Assembly (NCBI GenBank): GCA_020636155.1
Contig: JACJYM010000003.1
Span: forward strand, 62,001-126,000
Origin: Lewinellaceae bacterium
Lineage (GTDB): Bacteria; Bacteroidota; Bacteroidia; Chitinophagales; Saprospiraceae
DNA: 64,000 nucleotides
Direction: 5' to 3'
Shown: one piece after another, positions 18,453-27,718 of the stretch
Layout: the number at the start of each line of letters is the position of its first letter
How positions within the stretch are numbered: the first letter of the stretch is position 1
Program-made: the position numbers and the translations under genes
The notes under the pieces: model-generated
Told to the model about the DNA's origin: nothing
Seen by the model: the letters and a program-made list of their open reading frames with translations, nothing else
Database searches by the model: none

Positions 18453-19391
18453 TTAAATAATTTCTCTTTCTACTAAATATCGTTCTGCATCAAGTGCTGC
18501 CATACATCCAGTTCCTGCTGCCGTGACCGCTTGTCGATATCTATTATCTTGGGCATCTCCTGCCGCAAACACCCCTTCAATATTGGTATGGGTTCTTCCT
18601 GGTACCGCCTCAATGTAACCACTGGCATCCATTTTTATCCAGCCCTTAAAAATATCCGTATTTGGTTTATGACCAATGGCCACGAAAAAGGCACTTACAG
18701 CGATTTCTGAAAGCTCATTGGTTTTTGTGTTTCTAATTCTTACTCCGGTGACTTCCTCGGTGCCGAGAACTTCGTCAGTTTCTGAATTCCAATAAATTTG
18801 AATATTTGGTGCATTGTTGACACGTTCTTGCATGATTTTAGAGGCTCTCATTTCGTCTCTTCGTACAAGCATGTGTACTTTTTTGCAAATTTTGGACAAG
18901 TAAATCGCTTCTTCTGCTGCTGTATCTCCTGCACCTACGATGGCCACTTCCAATCCTCGAAAAAAGAATCCGTCACAAACAGCACAGGCAGATACACCCT
19001 TATTCATTAATCTTTGCTCCGATTCCAATCCCAACCACTTGGCACTGGCACCGGTGCTGATTATCACGGCATGAGCCATTAATTCTTCACCTGATTCTGT
19101 GTAAATCTTGTGCTTGTGCTCGCTAAAATCCACTTTTGTGATTAGCTCATATCGAATATCAGTACCAAATCTCTCGGCTTGTTTTCTGAAATCTTCCATC
19201 ATTTGTGGTCCCATTACTCCGTCCGGATATCCGGGATAATTTTCAACGTCTGTCGTAATCATTAATTGACCACCGGGTTCTTGACCCGTAAATAATACTG
19301 GATTCATCCCTGCTCTGGCTGCGTAAATAGCTGCCGTATAACCCGAGGGACCTGAACCTATTATGATACAATTGTGAATTACCTTATCCAT
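18453..19391 (-). CDS. trxB: Thioredoxin reductase
   Basis: An FAD- and NADPH-binding flavoprotein that keeps thioredoxin reduced in the cytoplasm. The FAD motif GSGPSGYTAAIYAARAG is at the N-terminus. The redox disulfide CAVC lies at residues 136 and 139 (as numbered from the ATG at 19391), followed by DG. The NADPH motif GAGDTAAEEA comes next, and the C-terminal GDAQDNRYRQA closes the FAD site. I start it at 19391 rather than 19418, because a -7 promoter element (19416-19423) would overlap the longer N-terminus. The resulting 312 aa fits the family better. Confidence 0.96.
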   Translation of the reverse strand: MDKVIHNCIIIGSGPSGYTAAIYAARAGMNPVLFTGQEPGGQLMITTDVENYPGYPDGVMGPQMMEDFRKQAERFGTDIRYELITKVDFSEHKHKIYTESGEELMAHAVIISTGASAKWLGLESEQRLMNKGVSACAVCDGFFFRGLEVAIVGAGDTAAEEAIYLSKICKKVHMLVRRDEMRASKIMQERVNNAPNIQIYWNSETDEVLGTEEVTGVRIRNTKTNELSEIAVSAFFVAIGHKPNTDIFKGWIKMDASGYIEAVPGRTHTNIEGVFAAGDAQDNRYRQAVTAAGTGCMAALDAERYLVEREII

Positions 19392-19415
19392 ATTTCTTAG
19401 TTTATATTTGGTTTG

Positions 19416-19423
19416 CAAAAATA
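19416..19423 (-). promoter_or_regulatory. Putative -7 element for trxB-fbaA
   Basis: On the minus strand this reads TATTTTTG, a full match to TAnnTTTG, with 24 nt to the chosen ATG. No TTG is seen at the expected -33 distance. The rest of the 19392-19680 gap is AT-rich without a supported gene. Confidence 0.55.
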
Positions 19424-19680
19424 TTAATAAAAAAGATTAAATCAGTGATAACACCTAAAAATTGATAAGGATGTCACTTAATCTTATAATGTCACGATTC
19501 CGACAAGGAGAAGAGATGAAAGAGTTTACGAGGATAAAATAATACGAATATCAATTTGATCTGAAGAAACCGTTATAAATATGTATGGAGATATTATATT
19601 TAGAATTTGAAAACAAGATTTGAATGCAATAATTTTATAAAATAATTTATTAATAGGACAACCATAATCAGACAATCGAA

Positions 19681-20271
19681 TTGAAAAATCAAAAGAACAT
19701 TGATAAATATATCCAGGATATTCAAATCCACCTGATAAGAACCCATTCAAATATTTTTGGTTGGTTTAATGAGAATCAGGAAATAAAACACTATCAGCCA
19801 ATGGATAAGGGTTGGACTATTTCTGAAATATTAGAGCATATTGCACTTACGAGTCACTTTTTAATGATTCTTATAGATAAAGGGACGGATAAAGCACTAA
19901 AAAATGTAAATAATTTATCCTTAAATGAGCTTATAAATGATTTTGATGATAAATTGAATAAAATTGATGAAATCGGAATTCATAAGTCTTTTGATTGGGT
20001 CAGACCTGAGCACATGGAGCCTAAAGGAGAGAAATCAGAATTTGAGATCAAACAAGAAATGGTAAATCAATTAACAAGATGTCTCCAACAATTGGAGAAA
20101 CTTCAAAACGGCGAAGGATTACTTTACAGGACAACTATGACCGTTAATAACCTAGGTAAAATAAATGTCTATGAGTATATTTATTTTTTAAGTAAGCATG
20201 CCGAAAGACATATCAGCCAAATGGAAGAAAATAAATTGGAGTATCTAGGTATTATTCAAACTCTAAAATAA
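19681..20271 (+). CDS. DinB-fold protein
   Basis: A 196-aa cytoplasmic protein with the four-helix DinB layout. A long first helix is followed by GWTISEILEHIALTSHF, whose histidine (in EHI) is the first of three typical metal-ligand histidines. The C-terminal segment FLSKHAERHISQMEE gives the others. DinB-like proteins include thiol-S-transferases that use bacillithiol or mycothiol. The start must be the TTG at 19681, since there is no in-frame ATG before residue 41 and the N-terminal residues fit the fold. It is followed by an intergenic segment with a 10-codon ORF that is also found near 29.3 kb. Confidence 0.7.
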   Translation: MKNQKNIDKYIQDIQIHLIRTHSNIFGWFNENQEIKHYQPMDKGWTISEILEHIALTSHFLMILIDKGTDKALKNVNNLSLNELINDFDDKLNKIDEIGIHKSFDWVRPEHMEPKGEKSEFEIKQEMVNQLTRCLQQLEKLQNGEGLLYRTTMTVNNLGKINVYEYIYFLSKHAERHISQMEENKLEYLGIIQTLK

Positions 20272-20314
20272 ATAAAAATAAGTCTTTTCGAAATTAACAA
20301 ACTCAAATGGAATC

Positions 20315-20347
20315 ATGAAGAGAAAAAAGCTGATCGTAGTGAAGTAA
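20315..20347 (+). other. 10-codon micro-ORF MKRKKLIVVK, copy A of a duplicated intergenic segment
   Basis: The segment at 20311-20350 is almost the same as that at 29292-29330. Both hold an ATG, nine further codons and TAA. The encoded peptides are MKRKKLIVVK here and MKEKKLIVVK in the other copy. The differences are one inserted and one deleted A/G near codons 2-5, which cancel, and a synonymous AAG/AAA change at codon 10. The flanks are unrelated. It could be a tiny peptide gene, an RNA element or the remnant of a mobile repeat. I cannot decide which. Confidence 0.4.
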
Positions 20348-20470
20348 ATTCTTTCGTCTCAATTATAGATAAATGATTTCAAGGCTGTTAGGGAAATTGT
20401 TTTAAAAAATATTTTGTTAACACACCAAAGTGAGGCACTCTTGAATCTAGAATTTATAATATGCTGATTT

Positions 20471-21025
20471 TTGAACTTTGATTTAGAAAATATTATTAAA
20501 AAATGTCAAGCCAATGACCGCTTGGCGCAGAACCAGCTCTATGAGCATTATAAGGGCATTCTGTATTCCATAAGTTTGAGGTATATGGGTGACAAAATGA
20601 GTGCTGAAGATGCATTTGTGGAAGCATTTTTTAAGATTTTCGATAAAATCAATGATTATCAAGGGGCTGGCAGCTTTGAAGGATGGATGAAAAAAATCAC
20701 TGTGAACGAATGCCTGATGAGCCTCCGAAAAAAGAACAACCTCAGACTTGCCGTTGAACTTGCGGATTGGCAAGTTTCTGAATCTCCGGTTGCTTTGGAA
20801 ATATTAAATATGGAGGATTTAGCCCATGCCATAGAGGAGTTGCCGCCGGGCTATAGAACGATTTTTAATATGTACGAAATCGATGGTTTTAAACATCGCG
20901 AAATCGCAGACGAATTGGGAATCAGTATCAATACTTCTAAATCTCAATTGATTCTTGCCAAAAAGAGATTGAGAGAAATTATTAAAAAAAAACAGACCAT
21001 AAAACTTTTTAATTCAAAGTCATGA
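20471..21025 (+). CDS. ECF-type RNA polymerase sigma factor
   Basis: A 184-aa sigma-70 family factor with region 2 (NQLYEHYKGILYSISLRYMGDKMSAEDAFVEAFFKIF) and region 4 (ELPPGYRTIFNMYEIDGFKHREIADELGIS, then an HTH ending near SQLILAKKRLR). It lacks regions 1 and 3, as expected for the ECF group. The only reasonable start is the TTG at 20471, because an in-frame ATG is missing before region 2. The next gene begins inside its stop codon (ATGA overlap), and it encodes a one-helix membrane protein that probably acts as its anti-sigma partner. Target genes are unknown. Confidence 0.92.
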   Translation: MNFDLENIIKKCQANDRLAQNQLYEHYKGILYSISLRYMGDKMSAEDAFVEAFFKIFDKINDYQGAGSFEGWMKKITVNECLMSLRKKNNLRLAVELADWQVSESPVALEILNMEDLAHAIEELPPGYRTIFNMYEIDGFKHREIADELGISINTSKSQLILAKKRLREIIKKKQTIKLFNSKS

Positions 21026-21351
21026 GCAATCAAAATTATAAAGAAATCGACCATCGCGGCATCCAGCCTGACGCTAAATTATGGCTTCGAATTGAAGATA
21101 AATTAGATGGGGTAAAGACTGAGAGAAAATTAGTCAGGTATCAAAGAATTGCCTTAGCGGCAAGTATCTTGGCCATCGTTTTTAGCTCTGCCTATCTTTA
21201 TACTTTTTATAATCATTACAGATCGGAAGCATTTGCTTTTAATGATAAATCACATCCTGTCATCATCGAACAAATGAGTGGTGACGTCAGTCCTCTCTAC
21301 GACTTGGTCAATCTCCGTACTATAAAATATGCGTACGAAGGTATCAATTAA
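21022..21351 (+). CDS. Putative anti-sigma factor (single transmembrane helix)
   Basis: This 109-aa protein overlaps the sigma gene by 4 nt (ATGA), which indicates translational coupling. It has a cytoplasmic N-terminus of about 40 residues (RGIQPDAKLWLRIEDKLDGVKTERK), one membrane helix (about 43-63, ending YLYTFYNH) and a short outer tail. This is the usual layout of small membrane anti-sigma factors paired with ECF sigma factors. No zinc-binding HxxxCxxC motif is present, so it is not a ZAS-type protein. The assignment rests on position and topology, not on a recognised domain. Confidence 0.65.
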   Translation: MSNQNYKEIDHRGIQPDAKLWLRIEDKLDGVKTERKLVRYQRIALAASILAIVFSSAYLYTFYNHYRSEAFAFNDKSHPVIIEQMSGDVSPLYDLVNLRTIKYAYEGIN

Positions 21352-21386
21352 CACAAATCATTTCTTCACCAATTAATTTATCCCAA

Positions 21387-21408
21387 TTCAGTGACAGCTC
21401 ACTGAGAA
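21387..21408. other. Hairpin between convergent genes
   Basis: TCAGTGA and TCACTGA pair around a CAGC loop, extended by partial AA/TT pairing. It lies in the 104-bp gap between the anti-sigma-like gene and the amidohydrolase gene. There is no clear T-run on either strand, so termination is only possible. Confidence 0.4.
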
Positions 21409-21455
21409 ATAAGGACACTAATAATGTTGAAAAAATCAAATACCCAACTAATATC

Positions 21456-24400
21456 TTATAATCCGCAACTACATTTAGGTTGCATAAAAGTCCCCGTCGA
21501 TTCGTAGAGTGGATAGGCGTTCCCACTTCCATTGAGTTCCCAGAAAAATTTTGACCTTTCTTTATTTTCCTGTCCTACTTCATTCATAGTGTTCGTGTCA
21601 TAGAGTCTTCCATTGATCATTGTGTAAATGACTTTTTCGGAATCATAGATATTTTCCATCGGATTGCCATCGACGACGATGATATCTGCCAATTTTCCGG
21701 CCTTCAAGGAGCCTATTTGGTCATCCATGCCCAATAAGTAAGCCCCATTCATGGTCGCAGATCTTAAGGCCTCGTAATTCGTCATGCCTCCCTGATGAAG
21801 CATCCACAGTTCCCAGTGAGGTCCCAATCCTTGCAATTGTCCGTGACCTCCTAGATTGATACGAACCCCTGCATCGGTCAGTTTTTTAAGAGACTGAGAG
21901 GTCAATATATATCCATTTTCATATTCCTCTTCCGGAATCATGGTACGATGTCTGGCTCGAGAATCCACAATGGCTCGCGGAGTGTATTTTAATAATTTTT
22001 CATTCTTCCAAACATCCGTGTGCTGATACCAATAATATTCTCCATTGACCGATCCGTAGTTCACAATGAGGGTTGGGGTGTTGCTCGTATTAGTATGCGA
22101 CCAAAATTTAATTACATCATCATAGAGTGGTGCTATGGGTATATTGTGTTCAATGCTGCTATGTCCATCGGCCACCATCGTCATATTGTGAAAAAAGAAG
22201 GAACCGCCTTCAGGTACGACGTTAATATTTAGTTCTCGGGCAGCTTCTATGACCTGTTGTCTCTGCTCTCGACGAGGTTGATTGTAAGATTTGACAGAAA
22301 ATGCTCCGAAAGCTTTTGTACGTCTGATGGCAGATTTTGCATCCTCGAGATTGTTGATGACAGCTTTAAAATCACCGTCGGCACCATATAGTATAGTGCC
22401 TGTCGAGAAAATCCGTGGGCCGACCATCGTGCCAGCTTTGACCATTTCTGATTGTGCGAATGTAATTTCGGTATTCACAGAAGGGTCGTGGGTGGTCGTA
22501 ATTCCAAATGCCAGATTGGCGTAATATTGCCAATGTTTTTGAGGACTTATACCGTCTCTAAAAGCCCCTAAATGTGCATGTACATCTACCAATCCGGGCA
22601 TGATCGTTCTCCCTGTGACATCAATGATTTTAGTGTCACTTGACAAGCGAATATTATCTGCACTTCCAACATATTTAATGAGGTTGTCTTCAACGATGAC
22701 GACTCCATTTTCAATGATGGAATCGTTTTCCATAGTCAAGATATTTCCTCCTTTCAGGGCAATTTTGCCTTTAGGTTTATCCATTTTTGCCTTAACGATG
22801 ATTTTTGTCCCTAACGTGTCAATGGGTGGAATACTGTCCAATTTATGGTTTAAAAACAAAAATCTATCAGTCAGTTCACTCGTGAAATACTCATTGCCTA
22901 AGGTCCAATGAACACTTTTACTGTCTCCTGACCAATGTAAATTATACCCGGCATCTCGGGCAATTTGGGCTACAGGAATGGCTTTAGTACTGGCTGAAAG
23001 GCCTATTTCACTTCCGGTATGAGGCATTGGCGCCACATACACCTTAAATAACTCCGTGAAAGCCACCCAATTATTATCGGGACTTGGTACAAAGTTGGTC
23101 GTGTAACTCGTATTGAAGACGATTTCAGATTTTTGCTTTTTTAAGTCAAATTTCTTAAAGGACTTCTTTATAGATCCGAACAAAAAGCCGCCAGATGTAT
23201 AAAATATGGACGTTCCATCTGCTGAAAATTGAGGTTTTTCGCCTTCTGCTGTTACGAATGTGTTGTTATTTCCATCGAGATTCACAGTGTAGATTCCAGG
23301 ATTGATATTGTACGAATACCCTTGATTGGCATTCCCCCCTTCTTTCCGATAGCATATTATATTGCCATCTGGTGAAAAGCTAGGAGTTCTATATATTGCG
23401 GGTTCTGATAAGATAGTGTCATGCTGCCCTGTATTGAGGTCATAGACCATGAGTTTTCCAAATTTTTCATCATCCCAGCTCACATAAGCCAACTTTTTTC
23501 CATCGGGTGAAAATGCGGGTTCTGCCTCAAAATAATGGGCTTTACTTATTCTTTTAGGATTTTTCAATTTGTCACATAGATAAATATGCCCTAGGGCAGT
23601 GAATGCCACCTTCTCATCAACCGGAGACTTGGTCACATCTCTTAATACTTTTAACTCCATTTCATCTTCATAAGCCTTATTGTGAAAATGAATGGTTTCC
23701 ATGAGTTTTTTATGTGCATTGACTTGGAATGGAATTTCGGTCGCCGTTTTGGTATCTAGATTGATTCGATTTATTTTACCATGATTCCAAATGACTATGG
23801 AAGCATCATCAGGCATCCAAGAGAATCCGGGATAGACTCCAAATGTCGTCCATGCTTCCTGCTGATCTTTGCTCAATTCTGTAAAAACAGGAAATTCTAA
23901 GCCTTTCTCCAGATCCATGACAAAGAGTACCGACTTGGTCCTGACTCGTCGCACATAGGCTAGTTTTTTTCCATCGTGAGAAATCTGAGGTCGACAAGCC
24001 CCACCAGGACCACCTATGATTTTTTTTGTTTCGCCAGTTGTAAAATCGTAACGAAATACGGCAAATATTTCACTGTTTGGGTCTTTATTGTATTGAAAAT
24101 AACCACCCGGGTACACATCTTCACTGTAATATAAGTACCGTCCATCAGTGGAAACGGTCGGCTCATTGACGTCTTGTTGGTCGTTTTTGCGTTTCGTAAT
24201 TTGTAATCCTTCGCCCCCGCTGATGTGATACATCCACATCTCTCCAGCCCCTAATGAACGAGTGCTTGTAAAATGTTTTCTTGCAATGAAATAATTTCCA
24301 TCCGGCATCCATGTCGCATTGTTAAGGAGTCTAAATTTTTCACAAGTGACTTCTTTGGGATTGGTGCCATCGGCATCCATTACCCATATATTGTCTCCTC

Positions 24401-24713
24401 CTCCTGCATCTGAAGTAAAGAGTATGCTATTACCATCTGGGCTCCATCTCGGCTGAACTTCCCATGCCAATCCCTCTCGAAGACAAGTCGCATTTCCACC
24501 TTTGATGGGTATGACATAAATATCACCGAGCAAGTCAAATACAATTTTTTGACCATCTGGGCTGACGTCTATATTCATCCAAGTACCTTCATTGACGGTA
24601 AAATCTACCTCCTTAAATTTTCCTGGAGGATTGTTAACATCCCATTTTTTATCATCCTGAGAGAAGAGGAAATGGGGTAGAGACACTGCAATGAATATGA
24701 TAATGCGAAACAT
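21456..24713 (-). CDS. Secreted TolB-type propeller and amidohydrolase fusion
   Basis: A 1085-aa protein with a signal peptide and two large parts. The N-terminal two thirds contain many WD40-like PD40/TolB blades with the recurring SPDG pattern (PRWSPDGNSILF, AFSPDGKKLAYV, SFSPDGNIICY). From about residue 660 an amidohydrolase domain follows: GGNILTMEND, VDVHAHLG with the HxH metal pair, later HSSIEHN and HGQLQGLG, and the terminal GSLKAGKLADIIVVDGNPM. Such fusions are found in marine and gliding bacteria and are thought to hydrolyse amide or cyclic-amide bonds in the periplasm, often in peptide or dipeptide substrates. It starts 20 nt after the DUF6438 lipoprotein gene, which points to one operon. 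Confidence 0.9.
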   Translation of the reverse strand: MFRIIIFIAVSLPHFLFSQDDKKWDVNNPPGKFKEVDFTVNEGTWMNIDVSPDGQKIVFDLLGDIYVIPIKGGNATCLREGLAWEVQPRWSPDGNSILFTSDAGGGDNIWVMDADGTNPKEVTCEKFRLLNNATWMPDGNYFIARKHFTSTRSLGAGEMWMYHISGGEGLQITKRKNDQQDVNEPTVSTDGRYLYYSEDVYPGGYFQYNKDPNSEIFAVFRYDFTTGETKKIIGGPGGACRPQISHDGKKLAYVRRVRTKSVLFVMDLEKGLEFPVFTELSKDQQEAWTTFGVYPGFSWMPDDASIVIWNHGKINRINLDTKTATEIPFQVNAHKKLMETIHFHNKAYEDEMELKVLRDVTKSPVDEKVAFTALGHIYLCDKLKNPKRISKAHYFEAEPAFSPDGKKLAYVSWDDEKFGKLMVYDLNTGQHDTILSEPAIYRTPSFSPDGNIICYRKEGGNANQGYSYNINPGIYTVNLDGNNNTFVTAEGEKPQFSADGTSIFYTSGGFLFGSIKKSFKKFDLKKQKSEIVFNTSYTTNFVPSPDNNWVAFTELFKVYVAPMPHTGSEIGLSASTKAIPVAQIARDAGYNLHWSGDSKSVHWTLGNEYFTSELTDRFLFLNHKLDSIPPIDTLGTKIIVKAKMDKPKGKIALKGGNILTMENDSIIENGVVIVEDNLIKYVGSADNIRLSSDTKIIDVTGRTIMPGLVDVHAHLGAFRDGISPQKHWQYYANLAFGITTTHDPSVNTEITFAQSEMVKAGTMVGPRIFSTGTILYGADGDFKAVINNLEDAKSAIRRTKAFGAFSVKSYNQPRREQRQQVIEAARELNINVVPEGGSFFFHNMTMVADGHSSIEHNIPIAPLYDDVIKFWSHTNTSNTPTLIVNYGSVNGEYYWYQHTDVWKNEKLLKYTPRAIVDSRARHRTMIPEEEYENGYILTSQSLKKLTDAGVRINLGGHGQLQGLGPHWELWMLHQGGMTNYEALRSATMNGAYLLGMDDQIGSLKAGKLADIIVVDGNPMENIYDSEKVIYTMINGRLYDTNTMNEVGQENKERSKFFWELNGSGNAYPLYESTGTFMQPKCSCGL

Positions 24714-24733
24714 AAAGACTAAATTTTATTAGA

Positions 24734-25486
24734 TTATCGATTGCCGCCTCTCGATGAAATGACCTTGTTAAATTCGGCATTTTCTACCTCTTCGTCGTTT
24801 TGAATGAGGATGAGTGCTTGGTTTGGCTCTAGCTTATTTGTGTCGTATGTAATCAGCCAAATTCTGTTCTCTTGTGAGATTGGTTTGATTAATTTGATAC
24901 CGTTATCTGTATGTTTTTTAAACCATCGAGGCAGTACCGTCCCTTCTTTGTAGGTGACAAGGATTTCGTCAGGGATGATTTCCGGTTTTTCTTCTTTGAC
25001 TTGGGTATTGTCATTAGCTATTGCTTCTAATAGTTTCCAATCGCTTCTATCTACCACTTCTTCCAATGCAAATTGGAGCTCCATAACTTTTGTTGGTCTA
25101 TCTTCTTTTCCGGTAATGGTTTTGTCTTTAGTTCCTTCACTGTAAAAAATGCTTATTTGTGGTAAATCAGGGATTTGCGATTCGTAGTTATCTGGAAATT
25201 GAAATACATCATTTTTTGTAAAAAGTGCAGACAATTCATTCATTTTATCGCCGCTAAGCATGGTTTCATACTTTCCTAAGATGCGGTAATGTGCCTTGGA
25301 GTATAAGATGGCTTTTCCATCAGAATAAATTTCTAAATCCATGACTGGACAACTACCAAAACAAGCCCCTTTTGATAGTTGATACTTCAAGTAGCTATCT
25401 GCTGAATCCATTTTTTTGGAAGAATTACAAGAAAATAATAAAACCACTAGCACTGCAGAACTGAGTGCCATCATCACATATTTCAT
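24734..25486 (-). CDS. DUF6438-type lipoprotein with a propeptide-like C-terminus
   Basis: A lipoprotein (signal ending LFSC, C20). The first half has a DUF6438-like pattern, with KGACFGSCPVMDLEIYSDGK and a central HYRILGKY, where the two cysteines are probably paired. The second half, from about residue 165 (ILVTYKEGTVLPRW to VENAEFNKVI), resembles the inhibitor-like prodomain of subtilases such as fervidolysin. I see no protease domain. It is the first gene of a two-gene unit with the propeller-amidohydrolase. A role as an accessory or inhibitor is speculative. Confidence 0.6.
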   Translation of the reverse strand: MKYVMMALSSAVLVVLLFSCNSSKKMDSADSYLKYQLSKGACFGSCPVMDLEIYSDGKAILYSKAHYRILGKYETMLSGDKMNELSALFTKNDVFQFPDNYESQIPDLPQISIFYSEGTKDKTITGKEDRPTKVMELQFALEEVVDRSDWKLLEAIANDNTQVKEEKPEIIPDEILVTYKEGTVLPRWFKKHTDNGIKLIKPISQENRIWLITYDTNKLEPNQALILIQNDEEVENAEFNKVISSRGGNR

Positions 25487-25608
25487 CTTTATTTTATTTG
25501 TTTATTTATCAAAAATCAGCCAAGTATTATTAATCACCCCACTTTGAGTGTTATAATTATCTCTGACATGGGCTTTTCACCCACTATATTTTTAGTTTGA
25601 ATTTCTTT

Positions 25609-26163
25609 CTATTGCTTTTTCGCATTCATACTGCACACGTCATTCCCATAGGCATCTGACATCAATGCAATATCTCCTGAGATCGTATCATTCGCATCAT
25701 TGTAAACGATGGTTGCATCGAAAGTCGCAGGAATAAATCCAGCAATGGTATAGGAATAATTATCTATCGTCAAGACATTTCCTGAGACTGTTCCTTTAAG
25801 TTCAACAGGTACTGCATTTGGAATCAGTTCCAATTTTACTGCAAATTTTACCACGATATCATTAGGGCCAGCTTCGGTATCCACATCTTCTAAAATAGTA
25901 AAAGTATAAGAGGAATCTGATTTAATGACTCCTGCCAATGCTCCCGGGCAATTAAATGAACCCACAAAATCTCCTATAAACTTGTCTCTGGCATACACAC
26001 ACGACCCATCATCTGTGTTGGCAGAGGCATTGTAGTTTTCTGATTGTTCATCAGTACATCCCTTCACTTCCGCATCATCATCACCACAACTTGTTATTGA
26101 AAAAATAGCTGCAAAAAAAGCAAGTAGAAGAATGAGAGAAAATTTCGTTGATTTCATAATCAT
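25609..26163 (-). CDS. Hypothetical lipoprotein with a Cys-containing metal-like loop
   Basis: A 184-aa lipoprotein with the signal ending ITSC. Soon after the lipid cysteine comes GCTDEQSENYNASANTDDGS, then C. This DGSC-type repeat is common in Bacteroidota surface proteins and is thought to bind calcium. The rest is beta-rich, of the lipocalin or immunoglobulin type, with no recognised domain. Two ATG codons (26163 and 26157) are possible starts. It is isolated, with 122 nt to the next gene and 65 nt before the following one. Confidence 0.6.
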   Translation of the reverse strand: MIMKSTKFSLILLLAFFAAIFSITSCGDDDAEVKGCTDEQSENYNASANTDDGSCVYARDKFIGDFVGSFNCPGALAGVIKSDSSYTFTILEDVDTEAGPNDIVVKFAVKLELIPNAVPVELKGTVSGNVLTIDNYSYTIAGFIPATFDATIVYNDANDTISGDIALMSDAYGNDVCSMNAKKQ

Positions 26164-26228
26164 TTGGTTTGAGTTTAATTATCAATATTAGAAACTATAA
26201 AGGTGAGCTCTTGCTCTTTGCAAAAATA

Positions 26229-26543
26229 TTATTTTCCTTCCAGATTATCGACAGTTTCCAGATTTCCTAACCTAAATCTTACATTTAATCCTGCCGACCT
26301 CGTCCACAACTCCTCCCACTTACAGAAAATAGGCTGAGATGTAGGCTGCAAATTTCTGATTTGAAAAACATTTAACGTATGTGAAATACTGTCAGGTACT
26401 TGATTTTCAAATTTTTTTAATACTTGATTTAAATTCTGAGCATTTAGCTTGGGATTGTTAATTACAAAGGTGAGCAAAGGCAATAGCACGAGTTGTTTCC
26501 AATCTTGATATAATCTGCTTTTAAGTTTCTTTGAATTTCTCAT
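26229..26543 (-). CDS. Hypothetical protein translationally coupled to panC
   Basis: A 104-aa protein whose ATG overlaps the panC TGA (ATGA, 26540-26543). It has a short hydrophobic stretch (about 17-28) but no clear lipobox, and the remainder is unremarkable. The overlap and matching codon use suggest a real gene made with panC, but I do not recognise it. Alternatively, the frame may be non-functional. Nothing in the residues suggests pantothenate metabolism. Confidence 0.45.
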   Translation of the reverse strand: MRNSKKLKSRLYQDWKQLVLLPLLTFVINNPKLNAQNLNQVLKKFENQVPDSISHTLNVFQIRNLQPTSQPIFCKWEELWTRSAGLNVRFRLGNLETVDNLEGK

Positions 26544-27409
26544 ACAAACAAATTTAACCCTCTCGGTGATTTTAAAATCATATTGTCAATGAGTCTTACG
26601 TCGCCAGCCCAAGCCGCGGTGGCCGCTGCGATATATGCGTCGTTTGGGGTGGTTATGGGCATCAAGGTGTTGCCGTCAAAAATGGTAAAATATTCCGGTT
26701 CAAAGCCTTTTTTTCTCAACCTTTCGATGCAATAGTTTTCTAACTCGTGAATCGATTTTTGTTTGAGATTTCGCTTCGCATATTTGAGGCACTTATAGAT
26801 TTCAGGAGCTATTTTTCTGTTTTCGGGGGTGAGGCGGCGGTTTCGAGAACTCATGGCTAATCCATCCTCTTCTCGCTTCGTTTTTACAACTCTGAGCTTG
26901 ACGGGCAATTGTAATTTTTCGATCATGAAATGAATAATCGTAAATTGCTGGAAATCTTTTTGACCCATGAACAGTTGGTCAGGCCTGACAATGTCGAGTA
27001 AGCGCTTCACCACTTGCATGACTCCCTGAAAATGACCTGGTCTGAATTCCCCTTCCATGACTGTTTCTAAGTTGCCAAGATCCAGATTGACTACCGTCTC
27101 CAAATCTTTGGGATAGATTTCCTGTTCTGAAGGCAAAAACAGAACATCGACGCCGTTTTGCGCCAGGAGTTCAGCATCTTCTTTTGGTATTCGGGGGTAG
27201 GTCTCTAGGTCATGTGAATTATTAAATTGGGTGGGATTTACAAAAATGCTGACGACCGTGATGTCACAATATCTCTGGCATGCTTTGACTAAGGAGATAT
27301 GACCAGAATGCAATGCTCCCATCGTCGGTACGAATCCGATGCTTTTCCCCTGAGATTTTAGTTGGTCGAGGTGATTTTGTAATTCCGCTACGGTTTGGAA
27401 TGTTTTCAT
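26540..27409 (-). CDS. panC: Pantoate--beta-alanine ligase
   Basis: Joins pantoate and beta-alanine with ATP hydrolysis to AMP, giving pantothenate for coenzyme A. The nucleotide-binding PTMGALHSGH (residues 28-37) is the HIGH-like motif of this family. FVNPTQFN, MGQKDFQQ and a basic SSRNRRL segment around residue 188 match the pantoate and ATP sites. At 289 aa it has normal length. A near-perfect promoter lies just upstream, and a small gene overlaps its 3' end. Confidence 0.97.
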   Translation of the reverse strand: MKTFQTVAELQNHLDQLKSQGKSIGFVPTMGALHSGHISLVKACQRYCDITVVSIFVNPTQFNNSHDLETYPRIPKEDAELLAQNGVDVLFLPSEQEIYPKDLETVVNLDLGNLETVMEGEFRPGHFQGVMQVVKRLLDIVRPDQLFMGQKDFQQFTIIHFMIEKLQLPVKLRVVKTKREEDGLAMSSRNRRLTPENRKIAPEIYKCLKYAKRNLKQKSIHELENYCIERLRKKGFEPEYFTIFDGNTLMPITTPNDAYIAAATAAWAGDVRLIDNMILKSPRGLNLFV

Positions 27410-27718
27410 TTATAACTAATTCTAATTATGTAATCAAAAATAAGCTAAGATATTGGAATACCAAAAAGCATAATCTGAGAAAATTCATATTGTTAGTCTT
27501 TTTTCATCTAAGACATTTAACCACCAGTGATTTTTAAAAATTTTGTAAGTTACAGAAGTTATATTATCTTGGCTTTTGATATTTTAGTAATCCAAATTAA
27601 TTTTTCTTATTAGTGTCATTGTTTACTTATAAATTAAGGCTCATGAAATTAGCAGAATCATCCAAATATTTGAATTGTCTACAAGTTGAAAGTATTAAGT
27701 TTATAAAATTATAATACG
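27410..27718. promoter_or_regulatory. Divergent intergenic region with the panC promoter
   Basis: On the minus strand, TTTG (27465-27462) is followed 19 nt later by TATTTTTG (27442-27435), a full match to the Bacteroidota housekeeping promoter, 25 nt before the panC ATG. On the plus strand I see no exact TAnnTTTG match before the T9SS gene. No additional gene is supported. Confidence 0.65.

Noticed and set aside
19526..19750. Minus-strand 74-codon frame
   Set aside because: It overlaps the DinB-fold gene's start in an AT-rich gap and shows no protein-like features.
26229..27409. Similarity of LGNLETV in panC and GNLETV in the small coupled protein as an internal duplication
   Set aside because: Only six or seven residues match and the surrounding DNA differs, so chance is enough to explain it.
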